From the NCBI RefSeq assembly GCF_014229965.1, contig NZ_JABGBW010000002.1, forward strand, positions 1 through 64,000: DNA of 64,000 bases. Direction: 5' to 3'. Positions within the stretch are counted from its first letter, which is position 1; every line of letters begins with the position of its first letter. The position numbers were made by a program, and so were the translations under genes. This DNA comes from Peptostreptococcus canis. GTDB taxonomy: Bacteria; Bacillota; Clostridia; Peptostreptococcales; Peptostreptococcaceae. The notes below the pieces were generated by a model. It had not been told where the DNA came from. It saw nothing but the letters and a program-made list of their open reading frames with translations, and did no database searches. Below are positions 1 through 8,019 of the stretch, piece after piece.

Positions 1-472
1 CACTAAAAAACAATTGGATAGAGGATATATCAAAGATTGCGGAAAACATAAATATGAAGATTTAATAGGTAAAAAAGTTGGAGAATTGAAAGTAATTTCG
101 TTTAATTATAAGTTAAAAAAATATTTATGTAAGTGTTCTTGTGGTAATGAAACATATGTTACGAGAAGTAACTTACTAAGTAATCATACTCAAAGTTGTG
201 GACATTTAAAAAATGATAGGACTTTGGAGTATGTTGATGGAACATTACCTTATAATTTAACATCAAAATTATCTAAAAATAATACAAGCGGTATTAAAGG
301 GGTAAGTAGAACCAGAAATAATAAATGGGTTTCGTATATAACGCTTAGAAGAAAGAGGTATACATTAGGTATTTTTGATAAAAAGGAAGATGCTGTATCT
401 GCCAGAGAGAAAGCAGAGAAAGAGAAATTTAAACCAATAATAGATAAATCAGCACAGATAAAAAAAACATAA
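1..472 (+). CDS. AP2-domain DNA-binding protein of phage/mobile type, 5' end probably outside the window
   Basis: The frame is open from the left edge, so the TTG at 14 is only an internal candidate start and the gene is probably cut by the window. Counting from TTG14 (152 aa), residues ~19-65 match the Cys-rich module of phage AP2/HNH proteins (DLIGKKVGELKV, then CKCSCGNETYV and SCGHL). The last ligand is His where relatives usually have Cys (SCGC). Residues ~93-138 form an AP2 domain (SGIKGVSRTRNNKWVSYI, then LGIFDKKEDAVSARE). Proteins with this pairing are known mainly from phages and integrative elements as DNA-binding or homing-endonuclease-like factors. No nuclease motif is visible in the part present. 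It points to mobile DNA to the left of the window. The domain call is firm, the role is not known. Confidence 0.75.
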   Translation, partial: TKKQLDRGYIKDCGKHKYEDLIGKKVGELKVISFNYKLKKYLCKCSCGNETYVTRSNLLSNHTQSCGHLKNDRTLEYVDGTLPYNLTSKLSKNNTSGIKGVSRTRNNKWVSYITLRRKRYTLGIFDKKEDAVSAREKAEKEKFKPIIDKSAQIKKT

Positions 473-547
473 TATGGATGGCTTTTCTTGCAAAAATATA
501 GAGGAAAAAGAGGAAAAGAACTTGGTGAAGACTGGTTTACAACATAA
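473..547 (+). other. Open frame continuing after the AP2 stop, possible gene remnant
   Basis: Directly after the TAA at 470-472 the same frame stays open for 24 codons and encodes a hydrophilic, protein-like tail (LQKYRGKRGKELGEDWFTT) ending at TAA 545-547. There is no good start with a ribosome binding site. It could be the end of a longer ancestral gene cut by a stop mutation, or chance. Low confidence. Confidence 0.2.
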
Positions 548-580
548 TAAAAAGATAACAAACTGCTTATAACTCTTTAA

Positions 581-609
581 TTGCAAGTACGTTTTGAATA
601 TGATATAAT
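581..609 (+). promoter_or_regulatory. Sigma-A-type promoter of the lipoprotein gene
   Basis: TTGCAA at 581-586, a 17 bp spacer, then TATAAT at 604-609. Transcription would begin near 616, about 60 nt before the lipoprotein start at 678. Confidence 0.7.
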
Positions 610-677
610 AGAGAATAATTATGTTTATTAGGAAATTAATTGTATTTAATAAATAGACCTTTTATAAGGAGGGTATT

Positions 678-1418
678 ATGAAAAAAAAATTAAGTTATAG
701 AGAGAGAAATATAGCAATTATATTTATAAATTTTTTCTTAATTATATCCTTAGCCTTACTTCTTTCAGGATGTGGAATTAGTGAGTCAGGAGAATTAATG
801 AGTGATGCAAGAAAGTTTATTGATCAAGGTGAGTATCAGAAAGCTATGACAAATTTATCAAAGGTACTTGAAGAGGATGAATCTAATTCTGAAGCCAGAG
901 GAATGTATTATCAAGCATTGAAATTACATAAAGCGGATAAAGCAAAGTTCAGGAAAGACTATGAACAGGAAATAAAAGAACTTAAAGATTTATTAAATGA
1001 TAAATCAGGTTCTGCTAAAATTCGTGATAAAGCCGAAGAAATGTTGGAACAAGCAGAAAAAGCATATCGTTCTCAAAAAAAAGCTATAATTACAAGAAAA
1101 GAAAATGCAAAGAAGACTGCTGAAGAGAATAAGGGAAAGTATACATCCGGATCAATTTATGGACAGAAAAGTTTTGAATATGAAAGAGATAATAACAGAG
1201 TGAATTCTCAATCAAATAATATAAATAATAACCCTGGTTCTTCCGGTAATGGAATAAACTCTTCTTCAAATGGTGGCAATAATACAGGTAGCAATAATAA
1301 TAGTCAGAACGGTGCTACAAATGGTTCAAACTCAAACCACCAACAGGGTCAAACAGGTGGTACACAGGGACAATCAGGATTACAAGGTCAAACAGGTGGT
1401 AATTCAGGACAGAATTAA
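678..1418 (+). CDS. TPR-containing lipoprotein with Asn/Gly/Gln-rich tail
   Basis: 246 aa. A basic N-terminus and hydrophobic stretch (residues 12-30) end in a lipobox LLSGC with Cys32 as the expected lipidation site, so the mature protein should be anchored to the outer face of the membrane. Residues ~38-75 look like a tetratricopeptide helix pair (ARKFIDQGEYQKAMTNLSKV, then SNSEARGMYYQAL). They are followed by a charged helical part to ~150 and, from ~170, a low-complexity tail of Asn, Gly, Ser and Gln with a repeated GQTGG motif. The start is fixed by TAAGGAGGG just upstream. It has its own promoter and is followed by a terminator, so it is probably a single-gene unit. Function not recognised. 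The tail is likely a flexible spacer reaching into the wall. Confidence 0.8.
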   Translation: MKKKLSYRERNIAIIFINFFLIISLALLLSGCGISESGELMSDARKFIDQGEYQKAMTNLSKVLEEDESNSEARGMYYQALKLHKADKAKFRKDYEQEIKELKDLLNDKSGSAKIRDKAEEMLEQAEKAYRSQKKAIITRKENAKKTAEENKGKYTSGSIYGQKSFEYERDNNRVNSQSNNINNNPGSSGNGINSSSNGGNNTGSNNNSQNGATNGSNSNHQQGQTGGTQGQSGLQGQTGGNSGQN

Positions 1419-1438
1419 ATAGAAATCAGAGTTAATCT

Positions 1439-1471
1439 AAGCTATTTCAATTTTAATTATTGGGATAGCTT
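1439..1471 (+). terminator. Intrinsic terminator after the lipoprotein gene
   Basis: 13 bp stem (1439-1451 with 1459-1471, two G-U pairs), 7 nt loop, followed by a T run. It ends only 13 nt before the rluB start codon, so rluB has no room for its own promoter downstream of it. Confidence 0.85.
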
Positions 1472-1484
1472 TTTTGGAGGCAAT

Positions 1485-2201
1485 ATGAGAATTAATAAAT
1501 ATTTAGCTACTATGGGTATAGCATCTAGAAGGAAAGCAGAGAAATATGTATTAGAAGGTAGAATAAAAATAAATGGAAATACAGTTTATGATTTAAGTAC
1601 TAAGGTTGATTTAGAAAATGATATTATAGAGTTAGACGAGGTAGTTTTATCTAAAAATTTTGATAAAAAGATATATATATTACTAAATAAACCGGAAGGC
1701 TATATAACGACTGTAAAAGACCAATTTAATAGAAAAAATGTGTTGGATTTGATAAAAGATATAGATGAAAGATTATATCCGGTGGGCAGATTAGATTATG
1801 AAACTAGTGGTCTTTTATTACTTACTAACGATGGAGATTTAACATATAAAATAACTCATCCCAAACATGAGATAGATAAAATTTATCTTGCTTCAGTGAA
1901 AGGAATTCCATCACGAGAAGAAATTAAAAAATTTGAAAGTGGACTTAAAATAGACGATTATATAACATCTAAGGCAAAATTACAAATTATAAAAAAAGAT
2001 TCTATAAAAGATTATTCAGTATGTAAAATTACAATTCATGAGGGACATAATAGACAGGTCAGAAAGATGTTGGAAAAGATAGGGCATCCGGTAATGAACC
2101 TAAAAAGAATCCAACTTGGAAATATAAAGTTAGGGAATTTAGAGAAGGGTAAATATAGGCATTTGACTAATGAGGAGGTAGAATACTTAAAAAATGAATA
2201 A
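1485..2201 (+). CDS. rluB: Pseudouridine synthase of the RsuA/RluB family
   Basis: 238 aa, a normal family length. Residues 1-60 form an S4 RNA-binding domain (MRINKYLATMGIASRRKAEK). The catalytic domain carries the signature GRLDYETSGLLLLTNDG near residue 104, with the expected nucleophilic Asp in RLD, and the C-terminal HNRQVRKM motif. In bacteria, RluB makes a pseudouridine in 23S rRNA, and the related RsuA acts on 16S rRNA. RluB is more likely because of the gene length and Gram-positive habit, but the sequence does not settle it. TTTTTTGGAGG gives a strong ribosome site. The end overlaps the next start by 8 nt, so the two are translationally coupled. Confidence 0.85.
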   Translation: MRINKYLATMGIASRRKAEKYVLEGRIKINGNTVYDLSTKVDLENDIIELDEVVLSKNFDKKIYILLNKPEGYITTVKDQFNRKNVLDLIKDIDERLYPVGRLDYETSGLLLLTNDGDLTYKITHPKHEIDKIYLASVKGIPSREEIKKFESGLKIDDYITSKAKLQIIKKDSIKDYSVCKITIHEGHNRQVRKMLEKIGHPVMNLKRIQLGNIKLGNLEKGKYRHLTNEEVEYLKNE

Positions 2202-2862
2202 TGGTAAATTATTTAAAAAACAGTTAAAGACGGAAAAAATAAATAGAGTTTTTAAAAACAAAAATGATAATTCTAATTTAAATGAATATAATAATATTTA
2301 TAATAATGTCAATAACTATATAAAAGCTATAGCTTTAAAAAAAATAAAAAAAGGAAGTATTGTAGTAGATGCTACTGTTGGAAATGGGAATGATATTTTA
2401 TATTTATTGAAACTTATAGGCAGAGAAGGAATTGCATATGGATTTGATATTCAAGATATAGCAATAAAAAACACTCAAGAAAAAATAAAAATAGATAATA
2501 ATGGTGTTGTTCCTGATAACTGCATTTTAATCAATGATGGACATCAGTTTCTAGATAAGTATGTAAATACACAGGTAAATTTTATTGTATTTAATCTGGG
2601 TTATTTACCAAAAGGAGATCATAGTATAATAACTACACCTACAAATACAATAATGGCTATAGAAAAATCTATGAAAATTCTCAAAAAAAACGGATGTATT
2701 TGTATAGCGACATATTTATCCCATAAAGGTGGCATGGATGAGTATGATGCAGTAATGGATTTTTTAAAGCAGGTAAAACAGGAAGAATTCAATATATCAA
2801 AAATTGAGTTTATAAATCAGAGAAATAACCCACCGGTTTTATTTCTTATCGAGAAAAGATAA
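2194..2862 (+). CDS. mnmM: tRNA mnm5s2U-biosynthesis methyltransferase MnmM (YtqB family)
   Basis: 222 aa. The SAM-binding motif VDATVGNGNDILYLLKL lies near residues 59-75 and the family hallmarks FNLGYLPKGDHSI and FINQRNNPPV follow. These match Bacillus YtqB/MnmM, which methylates 5-aminomethyl-2-thiouridine in the wobble position of tRNAs. The first ~45 residues are an Asn/Lys-rich extension that the Bacillus protein lacks, so translation might begin further inside, but no better ribosome site is visible. The start overlaps the end of rluB by 8 nt. Both genes modify RNA. Confidence 0.8.
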   Translation: MNNGKLFKKQLKTEKINRVFKNKNDNSNLNEYNNIYNNVNNYIKAIALKKIKKGSIVVDATVGNGNDILYLLKLIGREGIAYGFDIQDIAIKNTQEKIKIDNNGVVPDNCILINDGHQFLDKYVNTQVNFIVFNLGYLPKGDHSIITTPTNTIMAIEKSMKILKKNGCICIATYLSHKGGMDEYDAVMDFLKQVKQEEFNISKIEFINQRNNPPVLFLIEKR

Positions 2863-2869
2863 TAATCAA

Positions 2870-2898
2870 TTGAATACATTCCACAAATCTTGTATAAT
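2870..2898 (+). promoter_or_regulatory. Promoter of the RpiR-type regulator
   Basis: TTGAAT at 2870-2875, 17 bp spacer, TATAAT at 2893-2898. It starts just past the mnmM stop codon. Confidence 0.7.
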
Positions 2899-2937
2899 AT
2901 AAATTAGAATAAGGTTTACAAATAGAGGTTTATAATT

Positions 2938-3813
2938 ATGGTAAAAGAACTAGAGAGCAACGATGGAAAATCACTAATAACGATAATAAATAATAATTAC
3001 AACAGTATGAGTAAAGGACAAAAGCTACTTGCAAAATATACTTTGGATAATTATCCGAAAGTAGCTTTTATGACAGCTTCAAAATTAGGAGAAACTGTTG
3101 GAGTAAGTGAATCTACAGTAGTTAGATTTGCAAATGCACTTGGTTATACAGGCTATCCAAAATTTCAAGATGCCTTACAGGAATTAATAAAGACAAAACT
3201 TACCACGGTAGAGAGAGTTGAGATGTCTAATACGGAATATCCAAGTGATAGCATAATACTTGAAAAGGTTCTTAAGGATGATATAGACAATATAAAAGAA
3301 ACAATGGAAACTCTTTCTCAGGTTGATTATCAAGAAGCTGTAAATTTGGTTATGTCAGCTAGAAAAGTATATATAATGGGGCTTAGAAGTTCAATTTATG
3401 TTGCAAAATATTTGGGATATTATTTAAATTACATATTAGATGATGTGAGAATTATCAGAATGGATATGGGAGAACCTATCGAGCAGATGATTAAACTAAG
3501 TGAAGAAGATTTGTTGATATCTATAAGTTTTCCGAGATATTCTAAAAAAACTTTACAAGTAGTTAAATTTGCAAAGGAAAGAGGGGCTAAGGTTTTAGCT
3601 ATAACTGATAGTTACAATGCTCCAATTTCGAAAATATCGGATGTAGTGGTTACAGTTAAAAATAATATGGTGTCTTTTATAGATTCTCTTGTTCCGGCAT
3701 TTAGTGTTGCAAATGCTTTGGTAATAGGGGTGGCAATGAGAGAGAAAGATGATATAAAAGCTTATTTTAAAGAATTGGAAAGTATTTGGGAAAAATTTGA
3801 AACATTTGAATAA
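2938..3813 (+). CDS. MurR/RpiR family transcriptional regulator
   Basis: 291 aa. An N-terminal helix-turn-helix of the RpiR type (residues ~20-85: ASKLGETVGVSESTVVRFAN) is followed by a SIS sugar-phosphate-binding domain (~130-265: VYIMGLRSSIYVAKYL, then LISISFPRYSKKTLQV and AITDSYNAPIS). Such proteins sense phosphosugars and control carbohydrate or cell-wall sugar genes. No sugar gene is next to it, so the target is not known. It has its own promoter and a strong terminator, so it is monocistronic. The ribosome site is AGAGG. Confidence 0.85.
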   Translation: MVKELESNDGKSLITIINNNYNSMSKGQKLLAKYTLDNYPKVAFMTASKLGETVGVSESTVVRFANALGYTGYPKFQDALQELIKTKLTTVERVEMSNTEYPSDSIILEKVLKDDIDNIKETMETLSQVDYQEAVNLVMSARKVYIMGLRSSIYVAKYLGYYLNYILDDVRIIRMDMGEPIEQMIKLSEEDLLISISFPRYSKKTLQVVKFAKERGAKVLAITDSYNAPISKISDVVVTVKNNMVSFIDSLVPAFSVANALVIGVAMREKDDIKAYFKELESIWEKFETFE

Positions 3814-3818
3814 TATAT

Positions 3819-3850
3819 AATAACCTAATATGCTTGCATATTGGGTTATT
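3819..3850 (+). terminator. Intrinsic terminator after the RpiR regulator
   Basis: 14 bp stem with one G-T pair (3819-3832 with 3837-3850), 4 nt loop, then ATTTT. It lies 18 nt before the next start codon. It also contains an upstream in-frame ATG (3830), which is therefore unlikely to be a real start. Confidence 0.85.
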
Positions 3851-3868
3851 ATTTTGAAAGGGGTATAT

Positions 3869-4519
3869 ATGAACACTTATTATTTAGTTAGGCATGGTCA
3901 AACTATTTGGAATACTTTAAGCAAGACTCAGGGGCATGGCAATTCTCCATTGACGGATTTAGGTGAATTGCAAGCAAAGTATATTGCAAATGCGCTAAAA
4001 GAATATCCTATTGATATTATATATTGCAGCGATTTAGGAAGGGCTGTTCAAACCGCAGAAATAATTGGTGCTGAACTAGGAATAAATGCAATTCCTACAC
4101 CATACCTTAGAGAGATGGGTTTTGGAATCTGGGAAGGTATGCAAATGAAAAAAATAGAAAAAGAATATCCTGATATGTTTAGTAAATGGAGAAATGAACC
4201 TGATAAAGTTGAAATACCGGGTGGAGAGAATCTTCATATTATAAAAGACCGTCAAGATAAATTAATAGAAGAATTAAACAAAAAATACAATGATAAGCAC
4301 ATATTACTGGTTTCTCATTCTGTAACTGTAAGGGTAATGCTACTTAGTTTTTTAGATTCACATGTAAGAAATATATACAGAATAAAGCAGGATAATACGG
4401 CTTTGAATATAGTTGAATATAGAAATTACGGTCCTGTTGTAATCAAAATGAATGATACGCAACATCTTGATATAGATTGTAAAACGTTAAAGCCGGAAAG
4501 TAAAAGTGCTTTGGAGTAA
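3869..4519 (+). CDS. Histidine phosphatase family protein (phosphoglycerate-mutase-like)
   Basis: 216 aa from ATG3869, chosen because GAAAGGGG lies 6-8 nt upstream and the earlier ATG at 3830 is inside the terminator hairpin. The catalytic RHG motif (VRHGQTIWN) is at residues ~7-15, and the second catalytic His is in LLVSHSVTVRV. The Glu of LREMGFGIWEGM is the expected proton donor. The family includes co-factor-dependent mutases and broad phosphatases (GpmB, CobC, PhoE types). This member resembles the PhoE/GpmB-like phosphatases, but the substrate cannot be read from the sequence. A 6 nt gap to the next gene suggests one transcript. Confidence 0.85.
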   Translation: MNTYYLVRHGQTIWNTLSKTQGHGNSPLTDLGELQAKYIANALKEYPIDIIYCSDLGRAVQTAEIIGAELGINAIPTPYLREMGFGIWEGMQMKKIEKEYPDMFSKWRNEPDKVEIPGGENLHIIKDRQDKLIEELNKKYNDKHILLVSHSVTVRVMLLSFLDSHVRNIYRIKQDNTALNIVEYRNYGPVVIKMNDTQHLDIDCKTLKPESKSALE

Positions 4520-4525
4520 TATATA

Positions 4526-5800
4526 ATGAAAAAAAGAGAGAAAAGATACAATATAGCAATTGTAGGTGGAGGTCCTGCAGGGATTTTTGCAGCTATTTCA
4601 GCTAAAAAACATAACAATAAAATTTCAGTTTGTATTATAGAATCAAACAAAGAAATTTGCAGAAAATTGCAAATGACTGGCGGAGGAAGATGTAACTTCA
4701 CTAATAATAAAGATATTTCGATGTTTTTTGATAATGTAGTGAATAACTCAAAATTTCTTTATTCATCTTTCTATTCATTTACAAATAATGATTTAATGAA
4801 ATTTATAAAATCTGTTTTAGGATTAGAATATGTAGTCGAAATCAATAATCACGATAAAGTATATTTAAAATCAGGAAAATCTCAAGATTTAATAAACGAA
4901 TTAGAAAGCTATATAAAAAAATGTGGAATAGATGTTTATTATAATTCGAAAGTTGATAATATTGTTGATGGTGAAGTAAAAAGAGTGTATACTAAAGAAA
5001 ATATTTTCAATGTTGATAAAATAATAATCAGTACCGGTGGAGTATCTTATAAAAATACCGGTTCTGATGGAGTTATGTTATCTATAATGAACGAATTGGG
5101 GCACAATATAGTTGATACTAAACCAGCATTAGTGCCTATTATAATTAAAGAAAATTGGACAAAATTAATTCCGGGAGTTTCGTTGAAAAATATAAATCTT
5201 CATATATTTAGAAATAATAAAAGAAAAAAGAAAATTTGTTCAATAAAAGATGATATAGTCTTCACGCACAAAGGTATTGGAGGTCCGGCTGCTTTAAAAG
5301 CTTCTTCATACTTAAATAAATCAATAGATGAATTTTTTTTAATTGTAGATTTTATTCCTGATATATCGAATGAAGATATACGAAATATGATCACAAATGA
5401 TAATAAAAAAACAGTTTTAAGTTCTTTTAAAAAAATATTTCCAAATAATTTTGCTAAATCTTTATTAAATTATTGTAGCAAAACTGTCGATTATGATGTC
5501 GATTTTATTAATGCCAAATGTTGCAATTTGACAAATAAACATATTGATTTACTGATTTTAGCAATTAAAGAATGTCATTTTACTCCAGAGAAATTAGAAA
5601 GTATTGATAAAGCAACAATAACATCTGGTGGAATAAATGTAAAGAATATAAATCCAAGTACATTAGAATCCAATGTTATAGCTGGAATATATTTTTCCGG
5701 TGAAGTTATAGATGTTGATGCTTTGACTGGAGGTTATAACCTTCAAATAGCATTTTCTACTGGTTATCTAGCTGGACTTTCAGCTGCTGAGTCAATGTAA
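4526..5800 (+). CDS. NAD(P)/FAD-dependent oxidoreductase, HI0933/BaiN-like flavoprotein
   Basis: 424 aa, the usual length for the HI0933 family. Residues ~9-40 hold the dinucleotide-binding Rossmann start (IAIVGGGPAGIFAAISA). The family motif MTGGGRCNFTN follows near 51-61, then STGGVSYKNTGSDG, and the C-terminal flavin-contact motif GGYNLQIAFSTGYLAG. Relatives are soluble flavoproteins. One (BaiN) takes part in bile-acid dehydroxylation, while most are uncharacterised. Position after the phosphatase with a 6 nt gap suggests co-transcription. The substrate is not known. Confidence 0.85.
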   Translation: MKKREKRYNIAIVGGGPAGIFAAISAKKHNNKISVCIIESNKEICRKLQMTGGGRCNFTNNKDISMFFDNVVNNSKFLYSSFYSFTNNDLMKFIKSVLGLEYVVEINNHDKVYLKSGKSQDLINELESYIKKCGIDVYYNSKVDNIVDGEVKRVYTKENIFNVDKIIISTGGVSYKNTGSDGVMLSIMNELGHNIVDTKPALVPIIIKENWTKLIPGVSLKNINLHIFRNNKRKKKICSIKDDIVFTHKGIGGPAALKASSYLNKSIDEFFLIVDFIPDISNEDIRNMITNDNKKTVLSSFKKIFPNNFAKSLLNYCSKTVDYDVDFINAKCCNLTNKHIDLLILAIKECHFTPEKLESIDKATITSGGINVKNINPSTLESNVIAGIYFSGEVIDVDALTGGYNLQIAFSTGYLAGLSAAESM

Positions 5801-5873
5801 ATTAATCGTTTTATATAGTAAAAATAAAGGTTCTTTATATATTATAAATTTGAAAGGAGTGGCAAATTAGCCA

Positions 5874-6533
5874 TTGAGTGATATGAACAATATAATAATA
5901 GCTATAGATGGTCCTGCTGGCGCAGGTAAAAGCACTATTTCAAAATTAATATCAAAAAAAATGGGTATCAATTATATTGATACAGGTGCAATGTACCGTG
6001 CTATAACATTAAAATGTATCTGCAGCAATATAGATGTGAAGGATGAAAAAAGTGTCATTGAAATATGTAAGAATTCAGACGTTGATTTTAGAGATAATTC
6101 CATTTATTTAGATGGAATCAATGTAGATGGAAAAATTAGAACCAATGAAGTAAGTTCAAATGTTTCTTACGTTGCAAAGATTAAAGAAGTAAGAGAGATA
6201 TTAGTGAAAAAACAAAGGGAAATCGGATTGAAATCCAGCGTTATTTTAGATGGTAGAGACGTAGGAACACATATTTTCCCAGATACTAAAAATAAATTTT
6301 ATCTTAATGCATCAGCTGAGATGAGAGGAAAAAGAAGATATAAAGAGTTGATAGAAAGAGGAGAACATGTGTCTTTGAATGAAGTTATAAAAGATGTGAT
6401 TTGTAGAGATGAAATTGACTCAAATAGGGAATTTGCTCCACTGGTCAAGGCAGATGATGCTGTAGAAATAGATTCTACTAATATGAGTATAGATGAAGTG
6501 GTAGAATGCATTATAAGCAAAGTTAAGAGTTAG
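5874..6533 (+). CDS. cmk: Cytidylate kinase
   Basis: 219 aa, standard length. The P-loop AIDGPAGAGKST is near residues 8-19, IDTGAMYRA binds CMP, and ILDGRDVGTHIFPD is the family motif. It phosphorylates CMP and dCMP for pyrimidine nucleotide supply. The start is TTG5874, 14 nt after AAGGAG. ATG5883 is the alternative, but its spacing is too long. It heads a tight group cmk-plsC-ispH-ftsH. In many clostridia rpsA follows ispH, but that gene is absent here. Confidence 0.95.
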   Translation: MSDMNNIIIAIDGPAGAGKSTISKLISKKMGINYIDTGAMYRAITLKCICSNIDVKDEKSVIEICKNSDVDFRDNSIYLDGINVDGKIRTNEVSSNVSYVAKIKEVREILVKKQREIGLKSSVILDGRDVGTHIFPDTKNKFYLNASAEMRGKRRYKELIERGEHVSLNEVIKDVICRDEIDSNREFAPLVKADDAVEIDSTNMSIDEVVECIISKVKS

Positions 6534-6542
6534 GAGAAGAAT

Positions 6543-7154
6543 ATGAGTTTCTATAAGTTTATATGCAGTATCCTAAGTTTTTTGGCCAGGATACTTTATA
6601 GAGTGGAGATAGTAGGTGCAGAAAATATTCCGGATGAAGGAAATATTATTGTTATAGCAAATCACAAACATTTTCTGGATCCGGTGTTTATGTTGATTGC
6701 TATCAAAAATAGAAGAATTATACCGGTAGCAAAAAAAGAACTATTTGATGTTTTCATTTTAAAAAATATATTAAAAAAACTAGAGGTGATTCCTATTGAT
6801 AGAGGAAATCCTAGTATATCAACAGTAAAAGAAATAATAAATCAAATAAAAAGTGGACGCATTCTAGGGATTTTCCCTGAAGGAACGAGGTGCATGGGAA
6901 ATAATTTTTTACCTGCAAAACCGGGGGTTGCAATGTTTGCCATAAAAACAAAGGCCGATATAGTTCCAATGAGTATTATTACGAATTTCAAACTCTTTTC
7001 CAAAGTTAAGATAGTAATTGGAGAAACTATTGATATGGCAGAATATAAAAAAAGGAAAGTAAACAAAGAAGAATATGCCGAAATATCACAAAAATGTTTT
7101 GATGTTGTCGTGAAAAATTATTTTGCGAATATGAAAGGAGTAATAAAGGAATAG
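6543..7154 (+). CDS. plsC: 1-acyl-sn-glycerol-3-phosphate acyltransferase
   Basis: 203 aa. It has the acyltransferase HX4D motif NHKHFLDP (residues ~40-47) and FPEGTR near 114-119. It acylates lysophosphatidic acid to phosphatidic acid at the inner face of the membrane. An N-terminal hydrophobic stretch (~3-19) should anchor it. It sits 9 nt after cmk, with AGGAG in the gap, and 3 nt before ispH, so it is part of one operon. Confidence 0.9.
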   Translation: MSFYKFICSILSFLARILYRVEIVGAENIPDEGNIIVIANHKHFLDPVFMLIAIKNRRIIPVAKKELFDVFILKNILKKLEVIPIDRGNPSISTVKEIINQIKSGRILGIFPEGTRCMGNNFLPAKPGVAMFAIKTKADIVPMSIITNFKLFSKVKIVIGETIDMAEYKKRKVNKEEYAEISQKCFDVVVKNYFANMKGVIKE

Positions 7155-7157
7155 ATT

Positions 7158-8006
7158 ATGAAAAAAGTTATAATAGCTGATAATGCCGGGTTCTGTTTTG
7201 GCGTAAAAAGAGCTATGAATATGGCTTGGGAAGAATTAATTTCAAACGAAGATAAGAAAGTTTATGCTCTTGGTCCGTTAATACATAATAAACAGGCAGT
7301 ATCAAAATATGAAGAAAAAGGTTTAATTACAGTTGATTCAATGGAGCAAATAGAAGAGGGAAATCTAGAGATGATTATAAGATCTCATGGAGTGGCAAAA
7401 AAGATATATGATGAAGCCGAAATCAGAAAAATTGACATAATTGATACAACCTGTCCTTTTGTAAAAAAAATACATCAAATTGTAAATAAGAGCTACAATG
7501 AGGGAAAACAAGTTTTGGTGTTAGGAGATAAAGATCATCCGGAAATAATAGGAATAAACGGATGGTGTATGGATAAGGCAATAATAGCTAAAACTTTAGA
7601 GGACGTTAAAAAAATAGATTTAAATAGTGATAAAAAGTATATTGTAGTAGCTCAAACTACTATGAATGAAAAAGAATTCGAAAAGATAATAGACTATATT
7701 AATTCAATTGATTTGAATATAGAAATAGAAAATACCATTTGTTCTGCTACAAGAGTTAGACAACAGTCAGCAAGAGATTTGTCAGAAAAAGTGGATGTGA
7801 TGGTGGTTATAGGAGGCAAACATAGTTCTAATACCCAAAAACTTGTTAAAATTTGCAAAGAAGTTGTTGATACTCTTGCCATTGAAACCAGTGAGGAATT
7901 AAAAAACATTGATTTCAATAATTATGAAACAATTGGAGTAACTGCGGGTGCCTCTACGCCTGACTGGATAATTCAAGATACTATTAGTTATTTGGAAAAT
8001 TTATAA
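7158..8006 (+). CDS. ispH: 4-hydroxy-3-methylbut-2-enyl diphosphate reductase
   Basis: 282 aa, a single-domain LytB/IspH without the S1 fusion seen in some clostridia. The three iron-sulfur Cys appear as AGFCFGVKRAM (Cys13), DTTCPFVKKIH and ENTICSATRVRQQ. The substrate-binding TAGASTPDWI closes the protein. It makes IPP and DMAPP in the last step of the non-mevalonate isoprenoid pathway. It lies 3 nt after plsC. Its products feed undecaprenyl phosphate, which links it to wall synthesis. Confidence 0.95.
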   Translation: MKKVIIADNAGFCFGVKRAMNMAWEELISNEDKKVYALGPLIHNKQAVSKYEEKGLITVDSMEQIEEGNLEMIIRSHGVAKKIYDEAEIRKIDIIDTTCPFVKKIHQIVNKSYNEGKQVLVLGDKDHPEIIGINGWCMDKAIIAKTLEDVKKIDLNSDKKYIVVAQTTMNEKEFEKIIDYINSIDLNIEIENTICSATRVRQQSARDLSEKVDVMVVIGGKHSSNTQKLVKICKEVVDTLAIETSEELKNIDFNNYETIGVTAGASTPDWIIQDTISYLENL

Positions 8007-8019
8007 GGAGTGATTTTAG

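Noticed and set aside
250-561. Reverse-strand frame of 103 codons over the AP2 gene
   Set aside because: Antisense of a recognisable AP2 domain, rich in Phe/Ser as expected for a shadow frame.
1190-1418. Repeats in the 3' end of the lipoprotein gene as a possible CRISPR or minisatellite
   Set aside because: The units are short, inexact and keep the reading frame, encoding a low-complexity Asn/Gly/Gln tail.
3830-3868. Earlier in-frame ATG extending the histidine phosphatase by 13 codons
   Set aside because: It lies inside a strong terminator hairpin and lacks a ribosome site, while ATG3869 has GAAAGGGG at normal spacing.
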